Shown here: in pieces, positions 11,824 to 24,300 of the stretch
How positions within the stretch are numbered: position 1 is the stretch's first letter
Layout: each line of letters opens with the position of its first letter
Assembly (NCBI GenBank): GCA_963931925.1
Contig: OZ007571.1
Span: 7,787,444-7,851,443 of the forward strand
Source of the DNA: Onchidella celtica
Taxonomy: Eukaryota; Mollusca; Gastropoda; Systellommatophora; Onchidiidae
Reading direction: 5' to 3'
DNA: 64,000 nucleotides
The notes under the pieces: model-generated
What the model was told of the DNA's origin: nothing
What the model saw: the letters and a program-made list of their open reading frames with translations, nothing else
Database searches by the model: none
Translations under genes and position numbers: made by a program

Positions 11824-14225
11824 TAATATCTAGCCAGGTCTCACAGCTATAAATTGAAAGCGTATTTGATTTTTTTATCTCTTCTCTGATTCCCCCGAAT
11901 GATTTTTTTCCCTCTCTGCCCTTACGTTCTTTATACATTTTATTTCACGATTACGTCTTTTTATTTCCGCGAGATAGGAGATGAGCGTGTCTCTTTTCTT
12001 TCTACTCTATTCTAATTCCATGTTTCCCTGCCTCCCGTCTGTCGTTTCATTTTCACTAGTTTTTTTGTTTTTTTTTGCGATCTCTTCCAAATCAAACATC
12101 GGCAACCAGAGTTATTTTCGACATAGCCAAAAAACTTTTCCAGCATGTAATGTCACCTGGAGATGATTTAACATCTAAATCACGATAGAATCGGAAAAAG
12201 CAGGCTATTTGCGTATCTTATTTAATGAAACTGCAGCAAAAAAACATATTCTGGGTTGAATTATATTGCTTGATGCATTTTATATCAGTCATCTCGTGAA
12301 ATCCAAAACAAAAAAGTTGTCTTTGGCAAAATTTGTGGATTGATAATGTAAGAAGCTTTTTTTCCCCTCCGAAGCCATAATGTATAAGAAGACGTGCTAA
12401 GAAAACAAATTCACGTTTATCAGTACCTCAAACTGAATAATGTAAAAGTTAGGTACAGTCACCAAGGCGCAGTTTCTGGTTTTCGAATGTCAGTTGTTTT
12501 GTGCACAATATACGAGTATATCCATTTACTCATGTACCCAGAAGCCCCCATCACCACTTTCGTTTATTTTCCGGATTGGAAGAAGTGGGAAAAAAGTTCC
12601 TTGTTTTAACTCCGAACTTGTCAGCGTTCTGGCAGCTGTGACTTGTTTCCCAGCGTTTGTTTCGGACAGGGAGTCTGGATTTGAAAAGGAAACGTGAATG
12701 TATCGTTTTTGTCATATTTGTGACCTGGAGCAGCTGTTGAGCGTGAACCGGAATTTAACCACTTATCCTGGTTCAAAAATGAATTTCATGTTTTTGTTTT
12801 TGGTAGAGGGGTCGGGAGCCATAGTTGAAGACAGGAGTATTTTGGGTTTCCGGCCTCTGTATTTAAAGTAAGTGTTCTTTGTTTTTGTGCCTGTGAATTT
12901 GAAGGCGTCAGATTCAAGTAAGTGTCTTCTTGACTGGTGTCTCCAAAATTGGCATTGCAGGGTCGATTTTGGGGGTGGGGGTGGGGGGGGGGGGTGGGGG
13001 TGATGTTTTTGTGACTGTGCATAATTAAATGCTTGAAACAACAACGACAACAAAACGTAGTTGAAATTGGATGTACTGTGGGTACTTTTTTGTTGCAGTC
13101 GATATAATCTGTTAGAGCTTGGAGACAAACTGCGAATGTGGTTTTTGCTTTTTTTAGTAAGGAAATATCTGCTTGCAGGGCCAGCAGAGTGTGCTCGTTG
13201 ACTGTGATAAACTGAGTAGAGACGTTGGGGGAAATTGCTTCCTTTACCTTTGTCAAGAAGAAATTACTCTTTTAGAGTATTACATCTGTAAGGAGATCGC
13301 AAGTGGCGCCGAAAAAAATCCATGGTATGTAAACTTTGCATTCTTCAAGGAAAAGAAAAACCTCTACGGTACCGAAATTTGCGTGTATGTCTGTTTACTG
13401 TGAGGGGATGGGCCTGTAAAAGTAAGGAAAGTCCAGTAGGTAACTTGTCTCAGGGATTTAGAATAGTTCACATGTACTGTCCGGACATTCTGCCTTGAAA
13501 GACGCAAAGAAACAACATACTTTCCCCAGCTGGTTTTTATGTTCCACCCTCTAACATTCCTCTGCTTGAAGAAAGGATTTTACAAACCGGTAAAAGATGA
13601 ACAGAGACTTTCCACAACACGGGATAGAGACAATAGTACAGGCATGTAAACTAGAATTTCATTCTCTTTGGTGAGGAAGAAGGTCATTGGCCATACGCGA
13701 ATGGCTTATACAGGAACAGTGAACGAAACGTCTCTGTAGTAAACAGCACTTAAAGTGTTAAGCCTGGGCTTGTGTAGTCGACAAGTCTTAGAACGGATCA
13801 TCCCTGGAAGACCCTCCCAGGTTTTCATGATCATAAACACATTGGGTAGCAAATTCCACAACCCATCAATAATCTCTGATCTGAGAAACAGGAAGACACT
13901 GGAAGCCCTACATTTTCCCATGTCAGTCTTGACATACAACGAAACGACTGTGCGTGCGAAGTGGAAAATTGAATGCAACACCAAACACAGAATACTTACT
14001 TTAGTTAACCACGGGTGGAAGAAGCCGTTCATGGCACAACAGCCATCGCAAGAGGGAGTAATTACTGGATTTACCGTCTTTAAGTATGAGGGTCACCAGC
14101 TGGTAATGTCCTTGATTCACGAAGTGCCTTAGGGACACAAATTAGAAAATGAACATTGTCTTGACTAGCAATGGTCAGTCCGAGTCTATGGCCCAGTAAA
14201 GAGTATGATGAGACAGTTGCAAACT
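11824..14225. other. Intergenic stretch; G-tract, no supported gene
   Basis: A G-rich tract at about 12968-13001 (runs of 5 to 11 G separated by single T) could form a quadruplex; it produces Pro/His-rich ORFs on the minus strand. A 125-aa plus-strand ORF at 13755-14132 overlaps a 108-aa minus-strand ORF, has no recognisable domain and is not called. Confidence 0.45.
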
Positions 14226-14419
14226 TAAAGCCGTGTTTTCATGTGTATACGGAAACGGCAACCGCAACCGAAACGTCAAAAATTCATCAAGTAGAAAAGA
14301 AAGAGTGTTTCCATGTGTACGGAAGCGGCCTTTCCGTATAAATTAAAACATTCTTTCTATTTCACTGCTTGAAGGGTTTTTGACGTTTCCGTTTCCGCAC
14401 ACATGAAACTCCAGCTTTA
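14226..14419. mobile_element. Fold-back MITE
   Basis: The left arm (14226 onward) reads AGCCGTGTTTTCATGTGTAT then ACGGAAAC; the right arm read in reverse gives AGCTGGAGTTTCATGTGTGC then GGAAACGGAAACG. The similarity continues inwards through GACGTCAAAAA or AACGTCAAAAA and AAGTAGAAA or CAGTGAAATAGAAA segments. Almost the whole 194 bp therefore forms one imperfect hairpin, and no coding sequence fits. This is the structure of a non-autonomous DNA transposon. The superfamily is not assignable because target duplications are not clean. Confidence 0.65.
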
Positions 14420-16030
14420 GTCCTTTCTTATGCTGTTCTCAGATATACCAACATAGTATACAGGTCAATCAAAAGATATGCGGCGCTGTGTGTCATGTTG
14501 TCATTCATAATATCGTGCTTCTGGTCCTTCCTCTGTCAGTGCTGGAACTAAAGTGGTATGTTGTGGTATTGACAAGAACACTCCACGATTCCTGCTCTGC
14601 CCCCCCTCCCCCCTCCCCCCACCCCACCCCTTCTTACCGGGTCATTCATTACTGAACACAGCGAGTTGGGAGAGTTCTGAAGTATCGTTTTTGCCCCCGT
14701 GCCCGAGTAGTAATACAGGAAAAAATAATGGGCCTACGGTTTAACGTAAAATAACACAAATAATAAAAGCCATATGAGCGGTTTGATTGTGTAAAATAAA
14801 CCCACTAACATGGCTTTTCTGTGTAATATAAACAGTGTTGGAGACTTTCAGAAACAGGAAATACGACAGGCGTTTACCTTTTTATCGTGAGTTTTTGTGT
14901 ATTTTTTGTGTACATTGTAACATGTCTTAAGGCTTCCCTGCAGTCGCTTTGCAGCACATTGAGAAACTGTCGTCTCGCTGACCTTTCGCTCCAGTGTTTG
15001 AACAGCTGAGAGAAAGATGGTAATTGTTACAGCAAGCCCTGCAACCTGCTCTCTTTTCTTGTGTTTTCCTTGTAGCCTTACATGTATTCTTCTTCTCCAG
15101 TGCCCCCTTTCCCCTCCTGAGTCGACGTTTCACTAGCTTGCTTTGATCTCTCCTTTTCCGACTCCGGGGGCGACCGGAAACACAAAATTAGGTTAGAGAA
15201 AGTGTGCCAACGCTGTAAGTCTTCTTTCGGTGTTCACCCGTTTCTCTTCTCTCATTCACTCCCTGTCGAGCCATTCAGAAACAAGAGTTTGCCAGGTCTT
15301 GTTCCCTTGCACTTTCTGGCCCACTCACACGATTAGGCCCATGTTTCCTGGTGCTTTTCTGTACATCAGCTCAGCAAGTATCAAGGCGTCTGTTCGTCTG
15401 TTCTGGCTCTCTGGAATCAATCCAGAGTTGTGAAACTGGCCTGGGTGGGAGGTTTTTTGATTTTCAGATCATAATGACGGTTGAGTTTAGGTCTTTATTT
15501 TAGGAGGTTCGCTGCCACTGGCTTTTACACCTCCCCCCCCCCCTCCCCTCCCCCCACACACTTTTCCTGTTTATATTTTTCTTGTTCTTGTTTCTGTGTG
15601 TTTTTCTGGTAGGGATTCGTTTTTTTTTTTTTAGAATTTTGCCTGGGTAGCGGCCTTGTTCTGACTGCTCTTCTCGACTTTTAACCGTCAAGATATCTCC
15701 ACCGTGCGCAACGTGCGCACAGGCCCTCCGAGATTTTCGTCCTTATCCGAGAAGACTAGGTGCTCGATCCCACTTACCATAGGATCAAGGACAGGATTTT
15801 TTTTCCCCAGAAACAAAAATTCCAACATACCTGCAGGTTTAGTGTACTTTACTATTTGGACCCTTTGGCCCTTGATCTAATTTGACTACAATGTGACAAG
15901 AGTGGTCTCATATTAATATAGTTCATTTCGTTTAGGCTTGATGCCACTGACATGTTAACGTTTAGTGTGCAGAGTTGGAGGGAGGGGCAGTGGGGATGAA
16001 CAAACCGTGTCCTTGTATGTGTGAGGTGGA

Positions 16031-16033
<3 letters not shown>

Positions 16034-16100
<67 letters not shown>
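16034..16100. repeat. (GA)n microsatellite
   Basis: About 33 uninterrupted GA dinucleotides. The Ser-Leu repeat ORF read across it is an artefact of the repeat. Confidence 0.97.
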
Positions 16101-16101
<1 letters not shown>

Positions 16102-16188
16102 CATGTTTGGTAGACAGCAGTTAGATCTAATTACAACAAGAGAATTAATTACATACACGAACTTAAAAGCTCTTGAAGCATGAGAATG

Positions 16189-16189
16189 C

Positions 16190-16258
<69 letters not shown>
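16189..16258. repeat. (GA)n microsatellite
   Basis: A second GA array in the same orientation, about 90 bp after the first, with one AAAG interruption near 16205. It ends in GAGCGAGCGCGC. Confidence 0.96.
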
Positions 16259-16263
<5 letters not shown>

Positions 16264-17398
16264 CGCTGGTCCTTACTGTACATTTCGTTCATTATTCTGG
16301 GTGCTGTCAAAAGGAGGGATTGCAAAGGGCGGGGAAGGAGGTAGCAGAGGAAAGTGTTGTGAACAGATGAATTTAGGACATGTTTTCCATTGTCTGACTC
16401 ACAGATTTGTTATATCCCTGGTAGGTTGGGAGGGAGCATTTCTCGGAACATCTGTCGCACATGAAATTAAATCCATCGAGTAGGCAGACCGGCAGATTTA
16501 GACCAGGAGATGGTGGATAGATAATACTGATTTGCGAAACTGAACATGCTTACAGCCAAGAGCAACAGCCCTGGATATGGGTAGGATTCTGTCACACGGT
16601 TGGTGTAGTTCTGACAGGCATGGATATAGGCCTACTTATAAATTGTTGGAAATAAATTAAGTCAATATTTCCTGAAACAATTGTCAACGGATTTGAGTTA
16701 AATGGTTTAAGGTAGGGAAGAAGGACTGTCAAATTTCAGAATAATTTCCAAGGAAACCTTGGACAGAGGAGGAACATTCTTATGTTATCTTAATTGTTTC
16801 AGAGAAAAATGAGTTCGAAATTTTGGAAAACTTTGATTTAAAAAGTATCTCAACACAATAGACACGAAATAATTATAGTTTACTTTGTCCCGGGGGAGTT
16901 GGGCCTTCTATATAATTCCAGTGAAAGATTGAAAGATTTTGTACTCGCTTATGAAGTTAATATAATTTCCAACCAAGGAGAAATTAGACCACAGTTTTAT
17001 TCATGAGCACAGTTTTGTTCATTTCAGTGAAGGATTAACCGATTTCAGCCGCCCAAGAGACAGTCGAACTTGGCTTGCATTGATTAACGCTGAAACCAAA
17101 ATTTGACAGGAACCGCGACTCTGGCTATTTCTTTCCATTCAATACTGTTATGGCGAAAACACATTATGATTTATACTCGTGCCCATGAATGAACAAGTGG
17201 TCCAACTCCACTATTGTTTGAAACAGAGACCACTTTACGACTGTATTCAGGATCTTCAAATCTTTCACTGCATGGCAGAATAGGCTCAACTCCTCCGAAA
17301 CGAAATAAACTAATTACTTCGTCTCTTTTCTCTCAAGTTACTGCCTAAATCAAAGTCATTAAAATTTTTTTGAACGCAGTTTTCTCAAAATCTGCTAA

Positions 17399-17549
17399 GG
17401 CCCGGCCCGCACTATGTTAAAATTAACCACCCGTTCAATGCAAGCAATCTTTCGCGTGGCGTGCAGCACGGTAAACTCTTTGCCAAGCAAGCAGAAATCT
17501 CCGTTTGCACACCGTGCAGCAGGCGAAACAGGATAGTGCGCGCGGCCCC
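17399..17549. mobile_element. PIF/Harbinger-like MITE with TAA target duplication
   Basis: The left end GGCCCGGCCCGCACTAT and the right end (reverse complement GGGGCCGCGCGCACTAT) form a terminal inverted repeat of about 17 bp. Both sides are flanked by TAA (17396-17398 and 17550-17552). A second inner inverted pair (TTTCGCGTGG and TTTCGCCTGC followed by GCACGGT) extends the hairpin. GC-rich GGSCC ends plus a 3-bp T-A target duplication are typical of PIF/Harbinger elements. No transposase is present in the 151 bp. Confidence 0.65.
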
Positions 17550-17552
17550 TAA

Positions 17553-17775
17553 GGGAGGTATCATACTACGCCCCGTCAAACAGTCAGATGCTGCCAGCAA
17601 AATTGTACACTAAAGAAATAGTGGCAGAAGGTGACTGTGTCTGACCTGGCTTAGTATGATGGGATCATTCCGGAATTTACTGAATAAAAAATATAGGATC
17701 TAGGAAATTATGGTAAGCACTTCTGGTCTGCCAGCACATGACTGTATCTGACCAGGCTTTAGCAAGATACCTCCC
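17553..17775 (+). mobile_element. MITE with GGGAGGTATC ends
   Basis: Terminal inverted repeats GGGAGGTATCATACTACGCC (left) and, reverse-complemented from the right end, GGGAGGTATCTTGCTAAAGC bound a 223-bp element that starts right after the preceding MITE. Inner blocks such as GCTGCCAGCAAAAT, GTGGCAGAAGGTGACTG and GGCTTAGTATGATGGG recur in reverse orientation at 62365-62580, so this is a dispersed family. Confidence 0.65.
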
Positions 17776-18699
17776 TGGGAGGTTCAAGCACCGTTGCGTT
17801 CATGAGCATAATTTTCTTTCCGTGTCGCATCATTATTTTTCTAACGTAATGCTAAAGGCCCAAGGCTGAAATTTGAATATGATTAGATCTATAATATAGT
17901 AATCCTGGTAACAAAGACGATAGCATTAGATTTTGTTTGGGGTTAACAATTGGGAGGCTTTTGGGAGGTTCATTGACTTGGCAAATGACGGACAAAATGG
18001 CATTGAAAAGAGGGGAAAAAACCTGTTTTTTAAACGGTTGGAACCGCAGAAAATAATGAGATCTGATGATGGATTCGCTTATCTGTAATGTGAATACGTG
18101 AGACAAAGATGAGCATAGGAGTGAGCTATTTAATGACAATATTATTAACACAAATGTCGTTGGCATAATTGAACTTTATAGTCTGAGGTGGGGGATGGAT
18201 GGGGTGGGGCACATGGTAACATTTCAAACTTCTCAGTTGCTGGGGTCTCCGTGATAAATTTTGTTAGGCGGGACCCGAGTACTGCCCCCCCCCCCCCCGG
18301 CCAGACGTTGATTTAAGTGGATCATGGCCTAGCAACCCTGTCAGTAGAAAAGATGAGCCCCTCCTAACTACGCTATAGATCCTTCCGATCATATTAAACG
18401 TCCAGTCATTTGCGAACCAGTGGTTACCAAAAAAAACTCAGGGTTTTAGAAGAGAGTTTGGAAGATAACTGAATATTGTGTACCTTCACTGTGTTAAGGG
18501 CCCCCGGGTTAGAAACATTCTGATTGTGTCCTATTCAGAGTGAGTTGAGAGTGGTCGACGAGACAATGAATTTGCTGGAAGCCAGTGGATGTGATATTTC
18601 TGGATGGCTCACACATACTAAACCCATTTAATATTGTATGTTGTTGGTATGAGCTCGACAGACTCAGTATAATATTTAAATCTCACGAAGTCGTTGAAA

Positions 18700-18738
<39 letters not shown>

Positions 18739-20400
18739 GGGGGGGTGATCTAAAAGACAAGGAAACTGTAACGACAGTGTTGTCTGTCACGCATTAGACA
18801 AAGAAGCAAACAGGCAGACTAATGACATTAATTACGTTCAGACTTCTCAGACCGGTTCTTTGGCACCATTCACACCCATTCTCTCTCATACGGCCAACAC
18901 CCGAACACTCAGAGGCCCAGGTTTATTTCTACAAAAATGTTCAGACTACGCTGCACATTTTCCCAAGACCTGCCATGTGGCGGCCTTGACCGCCCACCTC
19001 ATATTTCATCCCTCGTGTAAACTGTTCTCTTCCTGGCTGTTCCTACATAAAAAAAAAACCCAATGATGGTGGCCTTCCGTCTGGGCGTGCCGTCGACTTT
19101 GAGACCTTCAGTTTGCTGGGTGAAAGCGTTTCATTGTCTTCGTTTGTACCCAATAGAAGCACGATTCATAACATGTTATTGTCTCCTGTTATTGTTTTAG
19201 AGATTTCTTGCGTTTAGGTTTTTACAAAATATTCACCTGTCAAGTTTACTGCGACAGTTCGGTATGAAATCCATTAGAAAAAGAAAATTATGTGGATGAT
19301 GTGGTACTAAAGTATACAAGTCCTTGCCGTTGTTGTATCTTTTTACTTTTTGGTCACCACCCCCCCCCCCCCCCTACTTTCACCAGCAATAAGTGTATTT
19401 ATTGCTTTGTCGAAAGCAACTCTTGGCCGCGGTTATTCGAATGATTGGTTCTTTCCTGTCAGAATTGGACAGCCGTGTGAGTATACTGGGGGACTGCGTG
19501 GGAGATTTGTAGTCTTTTCTTAGACTCGGCGTGATTCCTATAACACGACCAGTTTGTTCTATCCCTGCGTTGAGCTTCATAGTTGAACAGCCCTGGCTTC
19601 CTTTTGCAGGCACAAGACTTTGAAACAGCGACTTTAAGTTACTGGATAACTGGTCTCTCATTCTGGAGTTAACCTCTTTACCTATTTCTATCGTCAATCA
19701 TACACCGAAAACTGCCAGACAGTACCTTTGTCCATACATGTATTAATATGCGAGTCTGTCTATATAATTGTCTTCAGTTCTTCCCTTTTCATGCCTACCC
19801 ATTTTGTCGTCTCTCTAGAATTAAATTTATCCACCTAACTATCGTTAGGCTAGTTTAAGCAATCAAGCGTCCGCCAAAGACACTCACTGCGCCTCTTTAA
19901 CAGACAGATAAATGTCAGCAGTAATTCATTTTTACAACATTCTGGAAAAAGGGAGCAGCTGCATCTTGATGTCTACGGGCTGGCATGGTGGTATAAGAGC
20001 AGAGGAAACAGCTGCTTGCTCGTGACGTGTTTCTCCATGTTTGGCACTGACCACGGGAACAATGTTTAACATTAGATAAAGAAACAGTTATTGCCTGTGT
20101 AAATCTAGCACAGTGTTATGTATGTGCAAATTGATTTTGGCCTGCCTGTCAGATACGCGTTTGCCTGATTAGTTTCTAATGATAATGATTGTGTTAATGG
20201 TTAATGGCCAAGATGAAGTGAGGGTGGAAATGATACATTGGATATTTTGTTTGTACACTCAGTACGAGTTATTTTACATCATTATGTGCCATCGGATGAA
20301 ATTTATGCCTTGCATTTCTAACACATAGTAAAAATACCGGAAGGTCCGAAAAATGGCTGAAGAAGTATTTATGTATTTTTTTTTTCATTTACTTCATGCC
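17776..20400. other. Stretch with simple repeats, no supported gene
   Basis: It holds a C-run at about 18286-18298, a (GT)n array at 18702-18735 running into a G-tract, and a 15-base C-run at 19360-19374. The ORFs are short and unrecognised. Confidence 0.45.
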
Positions 20401-20402
20401 AG

Positions 20403-20525
20403 AATGAGAGAGAGAGAAAGAGAACGAGAGGGAGAGAGATAGCGAGAGGCCGACAGAGAGAGAGAGAGAGGAAGGGAGGGAGGGAGGGAGAGAGAGAGAA
20501 GGAGAGAGAGAGAGAGAGAGGAGAG
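20403..20525. repeat. GA-rich low-complexity tract
   Basis: An imperfect purine tract of GAGA and GGGA repeats about 120 bp long. Confidence 0.9.
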
Positions 20526-20799
20526 GCGTTTGCTGTTTGGAAACCCATTTCTCTGAAAATTCCTTTCGTCTCCTTTAGGTTCAGTTATTTACGTCAGCAC
20601 TTCTAACTTTTGCTCTTCCATTTCTTTTCAAAATTGTTCCGCGTCTTAAATGTTTTTTTTTCCTTAATTTTCAGAACAAAAAATTCACCAACCGAACTAA
20701 ATGACTTCTAACTTCCTACATGTACGATCACGACATCTTAGATCACCAGTAGTCACAATAAAAGTTAAATATTTTTAAAAAATGTCCCCGAAAACCATG

Positions 20800-21035
20800 G
20801 ATGAAAAATGCTTTTCATTTCAAAGACCTCAGGTTTGGAATTCTGTGCCACTTAAGACTTTCAAACATCAGCTGGAGAGCCGACATTTTACAAAACAGAC
20901 TTAATCTCTTTGTGTGTGTATAATGTGTATGTGTGAAAAGGTATGAAGAAAATACTGTACAGTGCTCAGAGTAGGCTCGTCACTGGGAACGAGTGCCTTA
21001 TAAATGCTATGTATTAATTATTATTATCACGAACC
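20800..21035 (+). mobile_element. 3' tail of a non-LTR retrotransposon (CR1/L2/RTE-like), decayed
   Basis: The frame ending at the TAA near 20905 reads FSFQRPQVWNSVPL, then KTFKHQLESRHFTKQT. This matches the extreme C-terminus of LINE reverse transcriptases (a P-x-L/V-WNSLP block followed by TFK-x-x-L-K-x-H-x-F), with some residues missing between the two blocks. It is followed by an untranslated tail with GTACAGTGCT and CTTATAAATGCTATG, ending in ATTATTATTAT. No other part of the element is present, which fits 5' truncation. Confidence 0.55.
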
Positions 21036-21049
21036 TTTTTACTTCTCAG

Positions 21050-21103
21050 ATGATTCCACGACATACTCAGAAAATGATTTGGCGGACTGACCGTGAGAGA
21101 TGA
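21050..21103 (+). promoter_or_regulatory. Upstream ORF overlapping the sulfotransferase start
   Basis: An 18-codon ORF (ATG at 21050, TGA at 21101-21103) ends inside the ATG at 21100 in an ATGA overlap. It directly follows CTTCTCAG (to 21049), which could itself be a splice acceptor of a 5' untranslated exon. If transcribed, it would lower or re-route initiation at the main start. Whether this stretch is in the mRNA is not known. Confidence 0.3.
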
Positions 21104-21385
21104 TACAGAAAAAGCAAATGATGATACGGTTCACACCCCTGCCAACAGATGAAAAGGTGCCGCCTTCGGCTGTGGGGTGGTGTCCGAAACTCACACGCTA
21201 CAAGTTGATTGGTGGCTTGACCATTTGCATCATTGCTATCTTTGCGGTGGTGTCCACGCTAGCCAGGTCCGGAGGGATAGGATACGAAATCCTGCACGCC
21301 CCCTCGCCCTCCTCAGGATGTGCCATAAACTTCTATAGCCCTGACGGTGACGAGGAGACCGAAAACGACAGTGATGATCATTCAG
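21100..21385 (+). CDS. HS3ST: 3-O-sulfotransferase exon 1 (signal anchor)
   Basis: This exon codes for the cytosolic tail, transmembrane anchor and the start of the Ser/Asp/Glu-rich stem. It ends TTCAG before GTGAGT, leaving phase 1. The ATG at 21100 gives the longest N-terminus; in-frame Met codons follow within a few residues, so the precise start is uncertain by up to 7 residues. Confidence 0.85.
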
Positions 21386-24300
21386 GTGAGTGTGATAGAA
21401 GAGTTGTGTAAAATCAGGGGATAACATTACGTCCCTTATACATACATCAAAAAGGTTTTAACCGATTGGAATGACACTTATACATAATGAAATTGAGAGT
21501 GAGAGAACCATTTTCATGGCAAAAACTCAAAATCCTCAAAATGTCTCATACGACAATATGGCAAATATCCCCATGACATATTCTGTGTATTAATCATGCG
21601 CCTTTCCTCTGGTGTTTTCATCAGAAATAATTGCATTATCAATAATTGCCAATGTTATTTCAGAGATAAGGTTAGAATCCCATCTGTCAAGCTACCAATC
21701 TGTCTACCTGCCTTGCCTACCTGCGCTTACCGGAGTGTCAGGTGGCCCATGTCACGTTTTTCCACCTCTCTGTATTTATTTCTCTGGGGCCGGGGCTTAT
21801 GTCTGGCAGTCGGCCCGTGTGTATACATACCCACCTGTTAGTCCCGGAGAACTAGTTTACTTCGAGCCACTGGAAGCTGGATCTGGGGAAGCAAATGTCG
21901 CTTGAATCGGTTCCAAGAAACGGCTACACAAACCAATATTATGTTTTTACTTCCTAACCACACACACTCTGTGTAGGCCTCAACATTTCCAGGGTCTTCG
22001 TAGCGCCACCAAATCAGTAAAGAGATAGAACACTTTAAAGTCCCAGCAGAATTTGAGCTTAGGTTTATGTAAATTTAAGACACGCAAGAGGAGGACGAGC
22101 TCTTCCTTCCTTGATTGATCTTCCAGTTTTTGACTCCACTCACGAAGTTCGACCCGATTCGTGTAGCACGCTTGTAGAGAGGAGAAGTGGGTGGTGTACC
22201 TTCCAATTGGATTAGTTCCATCCAGCCGCCTTTAATTAGACAAGGGTTCAGGAAGGAGAGAAAAAAAACAACAACAACCCAGTAGATAACGAGACTAGGG
22301 GAGCCAAATGTAACCTTCTTGACATTACGTGAGAAGTAATATATTGTTGTACTCCTCCATAAGTGCTCTAAATTAAAATATTGGATACTAAATAAAAGGC
22401 TTTGTCGTAAAGTAGGTTTAGAGAATGTTATTTTTGAGCCATCCCACGAAAATACTGAAACGGTGATTTACGTGCCCATCTCTATTAACTACCAAAGAAA
22501 ACTTACAAGTACAAGCTAAGTATCGTGTGGTAGTTGGATGTGAACAACTTAAGAAATTTCCATCACGACGGACCCTGCGTGCGTGCGCGCGTCTGTGTGT
22601 TAGTGTGTTTGTTTGCATACAAGCATAAGTCTGGCACTCTCCTCCTGGCTCCCACCTCCATGGTATTGGCCTTTACATGTCGTGTTAAATGGGTTCTGTT
22701 TGGCATTGACGATTTGATATTGTTGATTGTTGTCAGAGCGGAGGCTATATTTGTGATCGTGGCCGCTGACCTTAATGCATTTGTTGCCGGGTCATTCACC
22801 ATCTAGAGCAAACTGCAGTTGAAGCCTCGGTGGACAGCTTGAACCTATTCATCTATTAATAATTGTGTAGTATTTTCTGGCAGTGGAGATTGGTTTTATC
22901 TACGAAGATGGGTGGTCTATGGTCATTGACCCCGACGTGTGCGTGCCAGATGATTTTAAAGGATAGCGGTTCTGAACTAGTTATCTAATGGTGTCAAACA
23001 ACAACAGCAAATACAACAACAACAGCAGCAACAAAAAAAGGTCACACAAAACGCGGAAACTCTCACAGGTTTTGAACAGAAAATGAAAGAATTGCACAAT
23101 CGCGCAGAACAATAATAGTTCTGATCCGGGGATTAGTGTATTTAGTGAAACTCAAATCATCCAGCGAAACCAAAGCATTTATTTTACCATTTAGCACAAG
23201 GACGGTATAATGAATGGGACATTTATATACGTAAACGCTGAAACGATGGGTCTGAATACAGAAAGTCAGGGCAAATTTTATATTGCATGGGGCACGCCCA
23301 GTGTCCGCTCTACACAAAGCATTATTAATTGAGCACCACGTAATCATGATATATTGATACAAAACTTTCTGTCTGTAGCTAATTGGTCCAGGGTTATAAT
23401 AATTAGAATTGTGGCTTGCTTTTCAAGGCATGACGTGTAGAAGTTAGGGCATTATGACCTATAGGCGTAGTCTCCAAGTGAAAAATTCTCATGCACTGTA
23501 CCTCCTCCCCATTCCATTGCATTTGAAAAATCAGTGCATGGCCACCAGCAAATTTCCACATGGAAAGGAGTGTTACGTCTTGATAAATGGCGACAGTGTA
23601 CATCTCATAGACATGCGCTGTACATATTTTTTTCTAAAGTAAGTAAATCTCATGTTCAGTGGCAAAATTAGGATTAGATACGCCGTCGTGCTGTACGGCA
23701 TTGTCGTTTTATACCACCTGAAAATAACCTTGAAAAATTTCTAGCCTATGGTTTACCACGATTAATAACATTATAACGGCCTAAAAATGACCAGGCAGAC
23801 AATACATTGGAACGAAATATAGTTTTAGGATAACTTTTTGATCTGAAATATCATGGCCCAACTGTAAAGAATACATTGCGAGTCGGTGACAGTTAAGAAA
23901 AAAAGCAGGAATGTATGATTGTATTTGCGGGGCCACACTAGAGTGGACGTTTTGAGAATACGGAGGGCAAAATTCAGGGAAGACACCATGTCTGTGTCCG
24001 CTCCTTCATCATTGTAACTAGCAGCTGACAACCTGTTCCCCGTGTGCAAAGCGGGTACACCCTCTTTGCCCGTGTGTTAGTTCATTCATTAACCCTGTTC
24101 ATGCCAAGATGGAAAAGTTATGATTTTCAAATTATTCATTGTTATTTTTAGATAAGACTATTGCGGCCTTCAGGTTCTCGATATGAAGTAATGATCATTT
24201 TTCTAAAAATGATTTGCGCTTTTCGCCTAACCGGTCACATTACAAATATACATTGGTGGCTTTTATAGGGTTAACGAGCTATAATTAGAGTAATTGCAAT

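Larger units (their letters stand above)
14420..17398. other. Intergenic stretch with microsatellites
   Basis: No supportable gene. It contains C-rich runs at about 14599-14630 and 15530-15555 and two long GA dinucleotide arrays described separately. Confidence 0.45.

Noticed and set aside
10920-11826. 299-aa ORFs on both strands
   Set aside because: They are readings of a 45-bp minisatellite whose unit length is divisible by three.
13755-14132. 125-aa plus-strand ORF overlapping a 108-aa minus-strand ORF
   Set aside because: No recognisable domain, no splice or promoter context, and the competing frame makes chance likely.
16034-16258. Ser/Leu and Arg/Glu repeat ORFs
   Set aside because: Pure translation of GA dinucleotide arrays.
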